A stretch of DNA of 64,000 bases from Jaltomata sinuosa (taxonomy: Eukaryota; Streptophyta; Magnoliopsida; Solanales; Solanaceae), in NCBI GenBank assembly GCA_003996215.1, contig QJPP01001726.1, positions 62,001 through 126,000 on the forward strand. Direction: 5' to 3'. The position numbers and the translations under genes were made by a program. Below the pieces are notes generated by a model. The model was not told where the DNA came from. It searched no databases and saw nothing but the letters and a program-made list of their open reading frames with translations. The stretch's first letter is position 1; each line of letters opens with the position of its first letter. Shown one piece after another: positions 32,403 through 44,756 of the stretch.

Positions 32403-34222
32403 TCAATCTTCGGTATCATGTCCGACTCCTCCGGAATGATAAGCATAATGTTGGTCAGCCCTGAAGAAACAAGAGTCAGGATTTGTAGGTTTGGGTGGAA
32501 TGGGCTGGATAAATTCGGTAGCCTTCAATCCCTCATATAACTGAGTTCTAGTTATAGCTAACTGGGTGAAATTCCGAGGAGCTTTCTTTTCCAAATTTGG
32601 ATGAGGGAGATTTGCATTTGTGGGAGGAGGAACTTGGCGATTATTCTGATTCTCGGGAACCTTTTGATACACTTGAATGTTTTGGGGAGGAGCTTGGTAA
32701 ATAGGATGCATATTTGGTTGTGGAGGTTGGTAAATAGGTTGCATATTTGGTTATAGAGTTTGGTAAATGGGCTGAGTATAGGAAATTGGTTGAGGACTTT
32801 GTGGATCTAGGGGAGGGGTTGTTGGAACAAGTGACTTTTTGTAATTGACTTGAAGGGCTTCTTCGGTTTCGTGCTAGGACTGGAGGTCACTGAAGATACC
32901 TCTTCCCTTTTTTTCTTGGGAAACCCTGCCGATCCTGAGGATGCCGAGGCTTTGGTAATCTTGCTGTTACAGAGACCTTTTTCTACAGTTTCACCAATCT
33001 TAACCAAGTCGACAAACCTGGCTTTAACCGCTGATATCATTTTGTCATAAAACTCTGACTCTTGAGAACGCATAAACACTGTGCTTATTTCTTCTTCTAT
33101 CATGGGAGGCCGAACTCTCGCCGCCTTCTTTCTCCATCGATAGGCATAGTCCCTGAAGTCTTCATTTGATTTTTGCCTGATGTGCCCTAGAGAGTATCAA
33201 TCTTGGATGACTTCCATATTGTATGTAAACCTTTGAGCAAAGTCTCGGGCTAGGTCGCTCCACCTAGACCACTTCTTCAGTTCTTGAGAGGTGAACCATT
33301 CTAAAGCCTCTCCACTCAGACTTCGACTGAAAAGACTCATTAATAGCGCATAATTCTTTCGGGCACTGACCATCTGGTCGCAATAGCTTCTTAGATGGGC
33401 TTCAGGATTCCCGACACCGTTGAAGGTCTCAAACTTGGGAATCTTGAATCCGTCTGGCAAGTCTATCTCTGGATGGATACCGAGATCATCGTAGTTGTAG
33501 CCCTTTTTGTAGGACGAGCCTCAAAAATCCTTGATCCTGGCTATCTCTTCTTTTATTCGTGCCATGTCAAGATCATATTTCTTTTCTGCGGCTCTTAGCT
33601 CTTTCTCCTTCTCCTCATAGTGATCCAACTCAGGGCTTTCTTGGAGATCGGTGTATGGCTCTACCATGGCATGGAAAACGGTTGGTGGCATGTTTTGAAC
33701 AGGTGGGGGCTGGACATGTGGAATGGCATTTGGGTATGTGGGGGTATAGTTCTGTGGATTGATGATGTTGGGATGGTTATTCTGGGAGTTGTAAGTGTTT
33801 AGTGGCGTGTTCTGGTAATTTGGAGGGAGGTTCTGTGGATTGTAGGCACTTGGGTTGTTGCTCTGGTTAGTGTGTTGGACACGAGGAGTGTGGATTTGAT
33901 ACGAGGATCCGATATGGGGAGGGTTATTGGAGATAGATTCGTTAAAAGGTCTAGGTGTGAAGGCAGGAGGGATATTTCCTGGATGGTTTTTGATCAGCGG
34001 GGAGTTGAGTGGAGGAATCTAGAGAGGGGGTTGAGAGTTTCCCAGAGCTGGAGTGTTGGCAGCAATAGCTAGGCTAGCCATATCCTTGGCTTTCTGTACA
34101 TCTTCTTGCATTTTCTCTAGCTTCCTTGCCAGTTCGGCAATCATTTCACTCTGTTCAGCGATAACATTGTCTCTCACGATGAAGGCGTTCTCTTCCTCAC
34201 TATCAGTCATTACCCATAGCAA
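32403..34222 (-). pseudogene. gag of the Ogre-like element, broken
   Basis: Structural protein. The N-terminal piece (34222-34019) contains an acidic and coiled-coil-like run (AELARKLEKMQEDVQKAKDM). A Pro/Asn-rich stretch follows. The capsid domain is at about 33460-32980: FKIPKFETFNGVGNPEAHLR, SGEALEWFTSQELKKWS, DLARDFAQRFTYNMEVIQD, a stop at 33197, then the continuing RDYAYRWRKKAARVRPP. A Lys-rich tail follows (33000-32810). A further piece (32744-32403) is Pro/Gln-rich with NMHPIYQAPPQN-type repeats. No zinc knuckle was recognised. Stops and frameshifts make it non-functional. Confidence 0.8.
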
Positions 34223-35732
34223 AGTGAGGGTTAGATGAGGAATCTATTTGTGCCTTTAAGCAGGTGAAGTAGGGATGTTCGGCCAGTTTTGTCAACACAA
34301 ATCAGTTTCTATTACCTGATGAAATAAAAACAACTCAAAGGCCGATATATTAGATTCCATTGGTGACAAGCAATACAAGGTATTCAACTAAAAATAAACA
34401 CATAAAAGTTGCTTTTCATCAAGGCGAATTGATCCACGGGTATTTATTGACTCGAGGATTCGATGGACATAAATTTGCCCATCAATTTCAGGTAAGTGAA
34501 TTCTATCAAGAGAGTTGACTTGTCTAGTTTTTATCTTTCGATACTTGTCTTGTAGCACTTGATATGTGTTTTGAATCTTTTGGTATCTTTGTCAAAGTAG
34601 AGAAATGAAAGTTTCATAAGGATAGGGGATGGGTCCTGAAAGGATGTAGTTCGGATACGGCAAGTTCATTTTTTGAAGAAGTAGAAACAAGTCTTAAAGG
34701 GGATTTTAAGAAGTCTTTGAATTTTTTCTGGGAAATTTGAAGAACTCTAGGAGCGATTTTGGTCGGACTTTGCATGGTGGACTTTTATCCTGCCTATGGG
34801 TTCTAAAAATATTCAAATAGTAGTGGATCAATTCACCTTCGATTTGAGCAACACACATAAGCACGTAAGATAGTTATATCACATAACAGTTCATAGCGCG
34901 TCCTATACGGATATGTGACCTTTTTACGCCAAAGGTAGGCCTAACGAATTGAAGGATGTGTATGTCATTTGTAAACGTTCCATTTCCCCAAAATATATTT
35001 ATACATATTGATTAAATGAAATGGGGGTACCAAATTTCGAGAAAAAAAATGTACATCAAAATCAGTCCCACGCAGGGGTACAATCCTAAACTAGGCCGTC
35101 GTGGCTAGTCCTTCGTTCTCAAACTTCTTGGACTTCTTACAAATTCTGAACGCCTTTCGGATGACAACCTTCAAAAAATAAAAGACTATTTAAATGTATC
35201 CCAATCCCAAGGGACAATGGTTCGTACAACTCGACATCACATCCTTCAATTGAGCACGTAGGGGATGATTGTTCTTTCGGGCCGTGGGCCCGTTCGAACA
35301 CAAGATGGTCTTACTAATGGGATTAATATCCCTTGGGTATTAAGACATCTTAGGTCAATTCCTATTTCAGAATTTGGTTTTCGCTTTATCATGTGTTTCT
35401 AAAATAGGTTTCGAAATTGACCGGGAACCCAGGCCGACAACCAAGGCTAAAACAACAAGTGACCGTTAACCGACCGCGGGTCAACTACTTCACTCGTCTA
35501 TTTTGAAAATTCTGTGTTTTGTCAAGAACGACCGCAAATATTTTCATAATCGCCTTTTTACCCCTAATGCAATCTAATGCTTTGTCAAGGGAGGAGGAAT
35601 ATGTCATGAACAGTTATAATTTGCGAAAAGTAAACAAATAAGAAAAGCGATAAAATTACTAATTATTACAATTCTGAATAGTTAGTCAAATAAGTTAGTT
35701 GCAAACAATAAGGTTGGAACCTAGTTGAACTA
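34223..35732 (-). other. Ogre-like untranslated leader
   Basis: About 1.5 kb between the PBS and gag with no long reading frame. Ogre elements usually have a long leader, sometimes with an extra ORF; none is visible here. Confidence 0.6.
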
Positions 35733-35750
35733 TCCCTAGCAGAGTCGTCA
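35733..35750 (-). other. Primer-binding site, tRNA-Arg type (Ogre-like)
   Basis: The minus strand reads TGACGACTCTGCTAGGGA. It differs at two positions from the Ogre PBS TGGCGACTCTGCTGGGGA, which is complementary to tRNA-Arg. It lies a few bases from the LTR end. Confidence 0.8.
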
Positions 35751-35754
35751 TTTC

Positions 35755-38278
35755 TGTTTTAAGAGAAAAAATGACTTGTATTGAAAATCATTTCAAAAAT
35801 CTAATTTAAAGTTTCAAAACATTTTCAATTTGAAGCAAGAGTCGCCACTTAGTTTTATAAAAGTAAAATTGAGAAAAACTTACAAACAATCTTTTAAAGT
35901 CAAAATAGATATAACTTTAAAAAATCAGAGATTAAGAGTAAGGGTTCAAATTAATATCTCAAGAATGTTTTAAAGGCACTCGGGATATCCGCTAACTCAC
36001 GGTTATCCAATCTTGTTTGAAAACATAACTTATTTTGACTAACTTTTCTGAAAAGATCTTGATTTGATAAGAAAAAAACATCTTGTTTTTAATTGAATTA
36101 AGAAAAACATGAAAGATGATACTGGATTAAAGAAAGAGTTGGCACTTATATTTTAGGAAAAGAAACATGCTCTTTTGAAATCATTCTTTAAAACATAACT
36201 CGCTCATATGGAGACAGTAAACGATTTTAAGAAATAAAACAAGAATGTTTAGTAGTTTGGGGTAACTCAACCAAGTTAAAGTGTTAAAATTCAATTAATT
36301 ACAAATAATTCTAACTAAACAGTATATATTGAGTTTAAAGGGAAAAAGGATAAATTAAGCTTTTAGCCTAATCCCAAATTGGACTTTAGTCCATAAAACC
36401 TGTCCTATATCAAGTTTGTGGGACCTCTTTAGGCCCATCGCCATTCTGGTCCAATTTCTGCATCTTTTAGCACATTTGGGCTGTTACTATCAAACTTCAT
36501 GGAATTTGTCCCATTTTTCTTTGAATTCTGGCCCATTTTGGGCGCTGATGCTGCTATCATGTTGTTGTGGGCTTTTAGCCCATTTCTTTCATTTTCGGTC
36601 ATTTGTAAATTACTTTCCAGACTTGCATTGAGGCTGACTCGATGAGAATGGCTAAGCCAAGTGAAGAAATGCAAGGAAAGGGTCCTATGAGTCCTCTTGG
36701 ACTCAGGGCAGTTCATGTGGAAAAAAGGAAGAGAAAAAAAATCAGTATGCAGTTTTAAAATGATTGAATCAAAAGCAAAGAAAATGAAGGAAAGGTTTAA
36801 AGACGCTGGCAGTGAGTCAATTGATTACTTCCTTTACTTTGGTTACAACAAATTCACAAAAGTTTTACATAAGCGAGACACCAGCAAAACAGAGAGCTCT
36901 TAAGAAGAAGCAATTCAAACAAGTATTTTAAGTATATCAAGAATTTGGAGGACAAATAGGTAGGGAACGAAAAATTTTGAGAAAAAATGAGCTTTAATTC
37001 AAGAAACCAAATTAACCAATCAAGCACATAATATCGTGTTGCATGCAGATAGCGGCCTTGAACTCAAGAGAACCAAGGAAGATGCTTGGACTGGTATTAA
37101 AATGAAGCAATGATCTTTTCCCACATCACACATTCAATAGAGACAGTAATGATTAAAAATTACAGCTTAATTTATTCGAACTTTGATTTGAATATCAAAG
37201 GAACTGTTACAAGCAGGCATGGATCATGACATGAAGAAACTCTATACCAAATATACCAAGATCAAAGAGCCAGATTTGGCAAAGAAAACAACCCAAGTAA
37301 CAGATTTTCAAGACAACCAACTATCAATAAAAACAAGAAACCAACATTTAAGAAGACATGGCTGATCTCACAGATATTTGAAGCTAAACGAAGACGAGAT
37401 GCATTAGTTAAAAAACAAGAATAACTACTCTTTTTAACAGAGATCTGATTTTTAAGCCAGTTAGCATGCAACAGTAAACTGATCGTTTGAGCTGTTGGAG
37501 CTGTTGTCGTTTTTGGAGATGGGAACGTTAGGGTTTTGAGGGGCTAGGGTTTGTTAGGTATTATTGGTGTTGAAGAAGAGAGAAGGGTAAAGGGATCGTT
37601 TGGTGTTATCTGAAAAAAAGATAAGGAGAAGAGGAGCATAAGAGAGTTGGGTGTTGGGCTCGGATGGGTCAGGCGAGTATAAGGTGCGCTAGGCGGATAT
37701 TTGGGTTAAGTTGGCCCAACAGTGGCTGAAGCAAAGGGGTTATAAGGGGACTATTTAGATAATAGCCACATTTGCAAAAATATGGCCAAAAGGTTAAGAA
37801 GATAGCCAAAATTGATTACAATTAGCAAAAATCCGGCTAGGATTTAAATGATTTTAAAGAAATAGGCTAGAATAGGAATAGAGACGAACTAATTACAATT
37901 AATCAATTGAGCTTTTCTTTAAATTTAAGCGAATTAAAATAATTATTATTTTTAACACATAATTACCTCACTTACAGTTATGAAAATTAATTCTTAATTA
38001 ATCTTCCATTTTAAATTAATTTGGAGGAAATTCGAGCGCTTAATCTCTTAAAAGGATTTTCTCACGAAATTAAACTTTAAAATAGTTCTTTAAGTAAACT
38101 TATATAAATTTCACATAATCCAATGTGAAAAATATAAACTCTTACTCAAGGCTACCATAAAACTGATTTGAAAAATATTTTATCCCTTTTTACAAAACAA
38201 TTATTTCAAAAATTGTTTAAAATTCAAAAAGGCTCAAGATTAATTCGTAATGTGGCGGGTAAAAATTGGGTGTCAACA
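35755..38278 (-). repeat. 5' LTR of the Ogre-like element with internal deletion
   Basis: Aligns with 10754-14719 but lacks roughly 1.45 kb; the junction is at about 37478. The missing part holds the TATA box and the poly-G run, so this LTR has no recognisable promoter. The right end tgtcaaca at 38278 is followed by the CCATA duplication. Confidence 0.88.
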
Positions 38279-38478
38279 CCATAAACAACATACGATGATA
38301 CAAATCAAAAGCAAGACACTACGAGAATAAGGCTAATACTAGGAGTACGACAGACACCACCAAGTTTAAACACATCGAAAAGAAAGACAACACTCAATTA
38401 CCTACGAACCGTCCACCCTAATTTGCGACCTACACACTCTCACATCTAAGGTCATGCCCTCGATAAGTTGAAGCAATG
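38279..38478 (-). mobile_element. RTE LINE 3' region, right piece
   Basis: The minus strand reads as the last codons of an RTE ORF (TLDVRVCRSQIRVDG-like, compare 59819-59862 of the other copy) and the start of the 3' UTR. It continues across the Ogre-like element at 10753. The RTE was present before the Ogre-like element inserted. Confidence 0.65.
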
Positions 38479-38582
38479 TTTTAGGACCAAAGAAATAACA
38501 AAAAGTTTATTATCTTTAGATATAATCTTTATAATAGTTGTCAGGGATTAACGTGCGAGGCATGTTCGTAAATATAAAATCT
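38479..38582 (+). mobile_element. Fragment of a Helitron 3' end
   Basis: ataatagttgtcagggatta with an adjacent cgtgcgaggcatg is a diverged match to the Helitron 3' end at about 60449-60483. The hairpin is imperfect here. Confidence 0.35.
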
Positions 38583-38590
38583 TTATATAT

Positions 38591-38639
<49 letters not shown>

Positions 38640-38651
38640 TATATATATATA
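38583..38651. repeat. (AT)n microsatellite
   Basis: Nearly pure TA dinucleotides over about 69 bases. Confidence 0.95.
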
Positions 38652-39010
38652 GCACAAATATAAATATTAATTGATCAAAATATTCTTTAAATATTGAATG
38701 ACTTTTATATCCTTAACTATTTCATTAGAAAATTAACTTATGATAATCCTATTAGGAATTTAACTCACGAAATTAGTTCTAATCCTATTATTTTGGCGTT
38801 TATAATTGTTGATGTGGTTCCTTCTCTTTTTGGAAATATAATATTAAGTTAATTTAATATTTGATGTTATCAATATATGAGTATCCAAAATATTTTTAAA
38901 GGTCGAAAAAATTAAGGTATTGATCTTCACTAGTTGAAAATTGTTTGGCAATATTGTTCAACTGTTTTATACTGTCTCATTTGAATTTCCAAGATTAAAT
39001 TTTTTTAATT
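38652..39010 (+). mobile_element. Helitron-family 5' fragment, related to 61097-61473
   Basis: About 355 bp match the stretch starting at 61104, with shared words such as aaatattaattgatcaaaat, tatttcattagaaaattaac and gatgtggttccttctctttt. No coding. Assignment to Helitrons rests on the second copy lying directly after a Helitron-type 3' terminus. Confidence 0.5.
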
Positions 39011-39958
39011 AGCATGTGTACCACTCATGCCTATCCCTCTATGTATGTGGGAGCCTCTTAATGGTATCTTTACTAAAAAAAGGACCTCATCGATAGCCCC
39101 TTAAAGTTGGCAGCAACTTTTACTTAGACATTTCAACTTAGCCTTGTTCATTTTAGACACCTATAGTAGGACTCTGCTGTGTCATTTTGACACTTTTTTT
39201 CTATTATCATATCCATCTTAAGAACGTATGATCAAACCCTCCTACGTGGAAAAATAAATAAATTTGTATGTGACACGTGGATTTTTTTATTTTTTTTTAA
39301 AAAAATTCATTTTTACTTTTTTTTTCTCAGAATTTATAACCCCATGGCCCACACCCGTTCTTTGTCTTCTTCTTGTACCTTCTTCTTCTTTCCAAACTCC
39401 ATTTTTCTTCTCTGTAATTTTTTTTCCTTTTTTTTGTTTTTAATTTTCTTTGTTTCTTCTTCTTCATTATCTATATCTCTTTCCCCTTTCTCTCACTCCA
39501 TTTTTGTCGTCTTCTTTTTTTTTTGTTCTATTATAACAGATGATAATAAATACATACAAAAATAAATATAAGAATTTTTCTTCTTCTTTGTAACATCCAT
39601 CTCCATTATAATTATAAAGGAAATTAATTTAAAATTTAGAAATTAATTATATCCACAATTTTGAATAATTATTTATTTCATCTTTAATAGATATATTGAG
39701 AAAAATATGGAAAAAGGTATAAAGTGCAAAGAAAGTGATGACAGAAAAAAATAAAAATACTATGTATTTCGTTCTAGTGTTGCATGATGGATAAAAAAAT
39801 AAATCTAATTTTTCAAGCAAAAAGAAGAAATCAATAGTGTAACCCAACAAAAGTTTGTAAGATTTTTCAAAAATTTGCGTGATGATAGAGGGTGGTGGAA
39901 AGTGTGGAGAAAGAATAAGGAAGAAGAAAAAGAGAAAAAAAAGGTGGAGGGTGTCTGG
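39011..39958. other. Host DNA left of the Copia element, pyrimidine-rich then purine-rich
   Basis: 39100-39260 resembles dispersed non-coding repeat DNA. 39340-39535 is a CTT/T-rich tract whose apparent reading frame is low-complexity. 39885-39950 is GAAGAAG-rich and strongly resembles 56300-56345 on the far side of the Copia element. It may be the arms of an old foldback element, but that is unproven. Confidence 0.4.
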
Positions 39959-39990
39959 TGTAAGGATTTACATGATTTAAAGATCATAGA
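39959..39990 (-). repeat. Outer end of the Copia 3' LTR (left of insertion)
   Basis: tgtaaggatttacatgattt and the following bases match 55913-55944. Element B starts directly after ATAGA at 39986-39990. Confidence 0.85.
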
Positions 39991-41189
39991 TGTCACGACC
40001 CAACCCACCGGGCCGTGCGGACGCCTACTCTAACCACCTAGATAGACGAACCCTCACCACTCGTCCAACAGGTGACATGCAGAAAATAGAAAGTAGCAAA
40101 ATAACCTTCCTTTTATTATGAAAACTTTGTTATTAAAACATTTGAAAACAGAAAAAACAGTTCTGAAATGTAAATTACCCTCCCTAGGACCTAGTCTAAA
40201 CAGGTACAAGAGTTACTACAAGATTTATACAAGGAGGAAAAGTAAACGAGACACAACTTCCGTCATGGAGGAGGGACAGAAGCTGTTGCAGATCACCATC
40301 GCCATGTACCTATGAAATATCACCAGCCCTGCAACCAGACTATACCAAAAAGGTATAGCAAGAGTAGAGTCAGTACAACCACACGTACTAGTAGGCATCA
40401 TCGGTCGACCCGAATTCACTCCTACCATCATATAAGACGAATAGGGAAAAATATAAAAATAAACAATATAACTCCATCCTTCACCGTTTTCCCTTACCAG
40501 ACCCGATCTCAACCGATCGTCTACTCGTACCCCTTACCTCAACCCTTTCTATTCCTTCCACTGCCGACTCCCTCTCTTTCAGGTCTTTCGAGTAACGCTA
40601 AGCTTAAACTTCCCAAGTAACACTAACCTTAGACTTCCCAAGTCACACAACCTTAGACTTCCCAAGTCACACAACCTTAGACCAACGGCTAAATCCAACT
40701 CTGACTGCCTCACGATTAACCTAGTCAACTCCCATGACTATGCATCCAGAACAACCCAGACCCTATCATTCCAGATCCACTACACCCAGGGTACTACACA
40801 CAAGTACCCGAATCCACCCCGAGTTCCTAGACTATTCCTCCCAAGATATCATCCGCTAGTCACACCATGTAAGACTCCCAGCCATTCCCTTAGTTTATCA
40901 ACCACATGTAAACCACCTTTATAACTATGATCAACAATCAACTACATAACCAACAACAACCCTTATCGTATAGTCCAGACCCACCCTAGGATCCCCTCTA
41001 AACAACACCTAAGTGTTAAACAGACAACCTAGCCTAATCAAAGACAAACTCAGCAGATATAACAGGATTCCCGGTCAATAAGGACCACCAACCAATATCA
41101 TAATTCAATAAAATAGCTCGGTCCACCCACAGAACCAATAACAGTCAATGCAATACAGTAATATCAATGCAATGATGTAGTAAAATAAA

Positions 41190-41375
41190 TCCGTACCAGG
41201 CATGGTACCCGAGCCAACCGTTAGTATTTCGTACCAGGCATGGTACCCGAGCTAACCATTAGTATTCCGTACCAGGCGTGGTACCCGAGCCAACCATTTG
41301 TTATACCTGTACCAAGCGTGGTATCCGTGCCAACCATTAGTATATCGGTACCAGGCGTGGTACCTGAGCCAACCG
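41190..41375 (-). repeat. Five ~40-bp GTACC/GGTAC tandem units
   Basis: gtaccaggcatggtacccga-type units spaced about 38-42 bp. The sister LTR at 48970-49076 has only three, so units were gained or lost after insertion. Confidence 0.88.
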
Positions 41376-42208
41376 AATGTTAACAATCCACAGTCAAATA
41401 ATGAACAGACAACTTGTAAACCAACAAGCAACACACCGTTCAATTCACAGACTGTAAAATAGGACCCTTAGACATTCTACATAATTCCTCTAAGCAATGC
41501 AATTCATACAATAGTTAGATAAGAGTACAAAATATATAGCATTCACAGGAATCGTAAGCCATTACCTACCCTCTCTCCCAGGTATATAATTTAATCTCGA
41601 AGAATAAACACACTCACCCTTTATTTACATATAAAGAACGGTTTCCTCTTTTTAGCATGATTTAACAACCTCAGTGATTTTAGAACGTACACAGATAATA
41701 ACAACACGAGTTACCATCCTTTAGACCTTACCAAAACAATGACTACTTATCATGCCTTCTGCATTCCGAAACCCCACCTAGGAGTTTCCCATTTTCATAC
41801 CCTTTTAGTTGTCCTTGCAATCCCCGGTTCCCCGAACCTTCCCGATATCCCAGTCCCTGAGTCCTATTATTTTAACATGCCAAGACAACATAAATAGCCC
41901 AAAATAACTACAATCAAACCACAGTTCAATCCAACCAATCCTTCACTCATAACTAATACCAAATCCACCAGACTCCGTGCACGGAGGCCTAAAACATGAA
42001 ATCTCTATTTCTCTATACGATGAATAAAAAAAATGTAAACAGGTCTAACTACTCATGAAAACCTAGCCTACCTGGAAGCCAAGCAGCTGCAACCGTGCGT
42101 TTCTGGCTCCGTGAAGGCGTTCCCGGCTGAACGATGGTCTTGAAATCCGCTGTTCCGTGTCCCTCCAGCCATGACCCCTCCTCCTCATGATTCCCTAGCC
42201 TTGGAGCA

Positions 42209-43560
42209 TGATGTGAGGCCAAAAATACCTATATTTAATTATTATTTGCCTCATATTTAGTCTTTTTATTGTCCTTTTTGAACATTGATTTTATGAATTA
42301 TTCTTATGTTGGGTATTTGTATTTGTAGGATTAAAATGGTGAAAAGTTGAAGAAATTCGAAGAAAAAATAAATTAAAAATAAGAAATCATATAAGGAAAT
42401 CAAGCAGGCAAATGAATAGATTAAATGAAATATTATATTCATATTCAATTAGGAGCAGCAAAGGTGAAATTTCCAATTGAAATTACCGTACAAGGGCTAC
42501 CATGTGGCAGCCAGTGAAGATGCAAAGAACAATTGAGACGGCTACAGTTACGGTACAGTAACCCAATTTAATTGGGTTTTGATTTCCCAATTCATTTTGG
42601 ACTCAATTATTTTATTTGAGGTTTTTTCTACATCTATAAATAGTCCCTAAGAATAATTTTTAGAGGAGGAACCGATATATTTTTTTTCTTTAATTTTGTA
42701 AGCTAGGAAAAGCTAAGAACTGCCGTGGAGGCCGGAGAATTTTGGTTTATTCTATTCTTCTCCTTTATTATTTATTTGTGTTCTTGGATTATATATTTTT
42801 CTACTTTGGGGTAACTTTCATGATTAATACAAGTAAGTCTTTTATTATGTATTATTCGATGATTCTTGCAAGCATGAGTAGCTAAATACCATAACTAGGA
42901 TTGTGGGAACTATGATGAATTAACAAACGTAAGTTAAACAGTTAATGATTCTAGGGCTGTGTTTATGCATGTATTGTTCTTCTCTTTGTTTTGATTGCTT
43001 TTTAACGGTTGTAAACGTTAGAACTCGCCTTATTCTTACTTGCCGGACCAAGGAGATAACGAATAGGAAAATGGTTATTTACAACGGAGATTTGAGGCTA
43101 CCAACCCTCATCTAATAGCTTGACCTTGTCCGAAAATAGCTAATCTGGGATCAAGGATAAGGGTTAGTAAAGCATACACCTGCGGCTGGACCAAGGTGTG
43201 TGGTCAAATTCATCTATCTGCCAGACCAAGGATTTAGGTGAACCTAACTTACCGATGTTGCATGTTAAACACCAAAATAGGTCATTAATTGCGTATACCT
43301 TCTAAGTTATGAAGTCATGGTGAACACAATCCTAGTTACCTTTAATTCTTTGAATACAATTAAATATTAAATTGTTCATAATTACGATCTTTACTTGTGA
43401 TACATAACCCCTCCCTTTAAATAAAGACGAACGATTAAATATTCACTTTTGATGTATTTCTTCCATATTCCTCGTGGGATCGACCCTAACCCCAGTTAGG
43501 TTCTATATTTGACAACGACCGCTTTATACTTTCTTTTGGAGGTGTAATTTGGGCGTATCA
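42209..43560 (+). repeat. 5' LTR of the LARD-type element (1352 bp)
   Basis: Close copy of 46333-47688, with scattered substitutions. A TATA box candidate, tataaata, lies at 42635-42642. Confidence 0.93.
42635..42642 (+). promoter_or_regulatory. TATA box of the LARD-type 5' LTR
   Basis: catcTATAAATAgtcc, about 425 bp into the LTR. It is conserved at 46760-46767 in the 3' LTR. Confidence 0.55.
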
Positions 43561-43565
43561 AATTT

Positions 43566-43581
43566 TGGCGCCGTTGCCGGG
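43566..43581 (+). other. Primer-binding site, tRNA-Asp type (LARD)
   Basis: TGGCGCCGTTGCCGGG starts five bases after the LTR end. It is a full match to the plant tRNA-Asp 3' end complement over 16 bases. Confidence 0.88.
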
Positions 43582-44452
43582 AAATACGGTTTAGAAATTG
43601 TATTTAGTGTTTATTTTTATTTGTAGTCTCTATTTTTATTTTTATAATTTTTTTTTACATTTTTTTTTAATTTTTTTTACCACTCTTCTTGAGATGACAT
43701 CTGAAAAAGTAGGGAGTGATATGGGTTCTTGTAATTCTTGTGCTTATGATAGTGTGGATCTTTGCATGAAATTAGCTTTATATGAGGGTGACCTTAAGAA
43801 CTTTACTTATATTTTTTTAGAGCGCTTAGAAGAAAGAATGGAGTTCGTTGATGAGTTTGAAAATTTCAGTTGAAAAATTCACAACTTGAATTATGAGTTG
43901 AGTGCAAAGGTTGCTGCGTTTGATGCCCAACAATTTAGTTATGAGTTGTGTGAGTCAGAAAAGATGCTTATGAGCCAACTTGAGGAGCTAAAATTATAGG
44001 AACAACTACTAGACCATACTCTTATTGATGTTGTCACTGTTGAGAAGAGTACACTAGAGTTATGTGAAGAAGTAGATAAAATTATTTTTAAAGACTCTAG
44101 TGTGTGAATACAAGAATGTAAACAATAATACAATTCATGAGTTAGGATGCATTGGACCCCATTCCAATCATTTTTCTACATTATGTTTAGATGGTGAGTA
44201 TTAATCGAGCAATATGAACTTTTGGAAGAGTGTAAGAAGGAAGAACAATATGTCTATATTCTTGAATTTATTGTGCCAAAATCAGAGAATTACATTCCCC
44301 ACTTAAGGTCCAAAAAGTACGAAATTCGATATTTATTTCTTGGGACCTTTATATTTATACCACCGCCTCTTGAGCATAGTAAAAAATTAGAAAAAATTTA
44401 GGGGTGCAATTCATAAGTTCTAAGTGGAAGGAAAAATAGTTCACTTGAAGGT

Positions 44453-44499
44453 GTCGTGCCGCGACGTTAAATCAGGCGTTTATTGGGAGGCAACCCAAT
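44453..44499 (+). other. Two adjacent hairpins in LARD RNA
   Basis: GTCG-tgccg-CGAC (44453-44465) and ATTGGG-aggcaa-CCCAAT (44482-44499), both perfectly paired. I recognise similar sequence from other plant non-coding LTR elements, so it may be a conserved cis signal such as packaging. That role is inference. Confidence 0.45.
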
Positions 44500-44697
44500 T
44501 GGTAGTATAACTTCTTATTTTTATTTTTATAGTGTTAGATTTTTTTTTTCTTTGTTTTTTTTTGTGCAGATTAGGGGAAGTCTGAGTACCCAAAATTGGA
44601 AGCTAAAGAATATGGTTGAGTTTAAGTGTGGGATCGCGCGGCCCTTGATGAAAAATTATGATAAATCATGTTGTTAGCTAGGCCTCAGGGAGTATCT

Positions 44698-44756
44698 CTC
44701 CTCCTCCTCCTCCTCCTCCTCCTCCTTCTCCTCCTTCTTCTTCTTTCTTCTTCTAT
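44698..44756. repeat. (CTC/CTT)n microsatellite
   Basis: Run of CTC repeats passing into CTT repeats inside the LARD interior. Confidence 0.95.

Larger units (their letters stand above)
10754..38278 (-). mobile_element. Ogre/Tat-like Ty3/gypsy giant retrotransposon, nested and decayed
   Basis: LTRs at 10754-14719 and 35755-38278 are direct copies and are flanked by the 5-bp target duplication CCATA (10749-10753 and 38279-38283). Minus orientation is fixed by the tRNA-Arg-type PBS inside the right LTR (35733-35750) and a polypurine tract beside the left LTR. From right to left: leader, gag, protease, short pre-RT remnant, integrase end, and a long 3' untranslated region packed with minisatellites. 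RT, RNase H and most of integrase are missing. The 27.5-kb span includes a 10.5-kb L1 plus Gag-only insertion. PBS type, 4-kb LTRs and tandem repeats before the 3' LTR are hallmarks of Ogre elements (family knowledge). Confidence 0.88.

Noticed and set aside
39344..39565. 73-codon frame as a small secreted protein
   Set aside because: Ser/Phe-rich because of a CTT/T-rich tract; no conserved motif.
43566..43581. tRNA-Asp gene
   Set aside because: Only 16 bases complementary to the tRNA 3' end, at the exact PBS place; no cloverleaf. The same holds for the other PBSs.
43598..43873. LARD small ORF as a functional gene
   Set aside because: No recognised domain; the first half is Phe-rich translation of a T-rich leader, and the downstream continuation is broken. 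Kept only as a comment.
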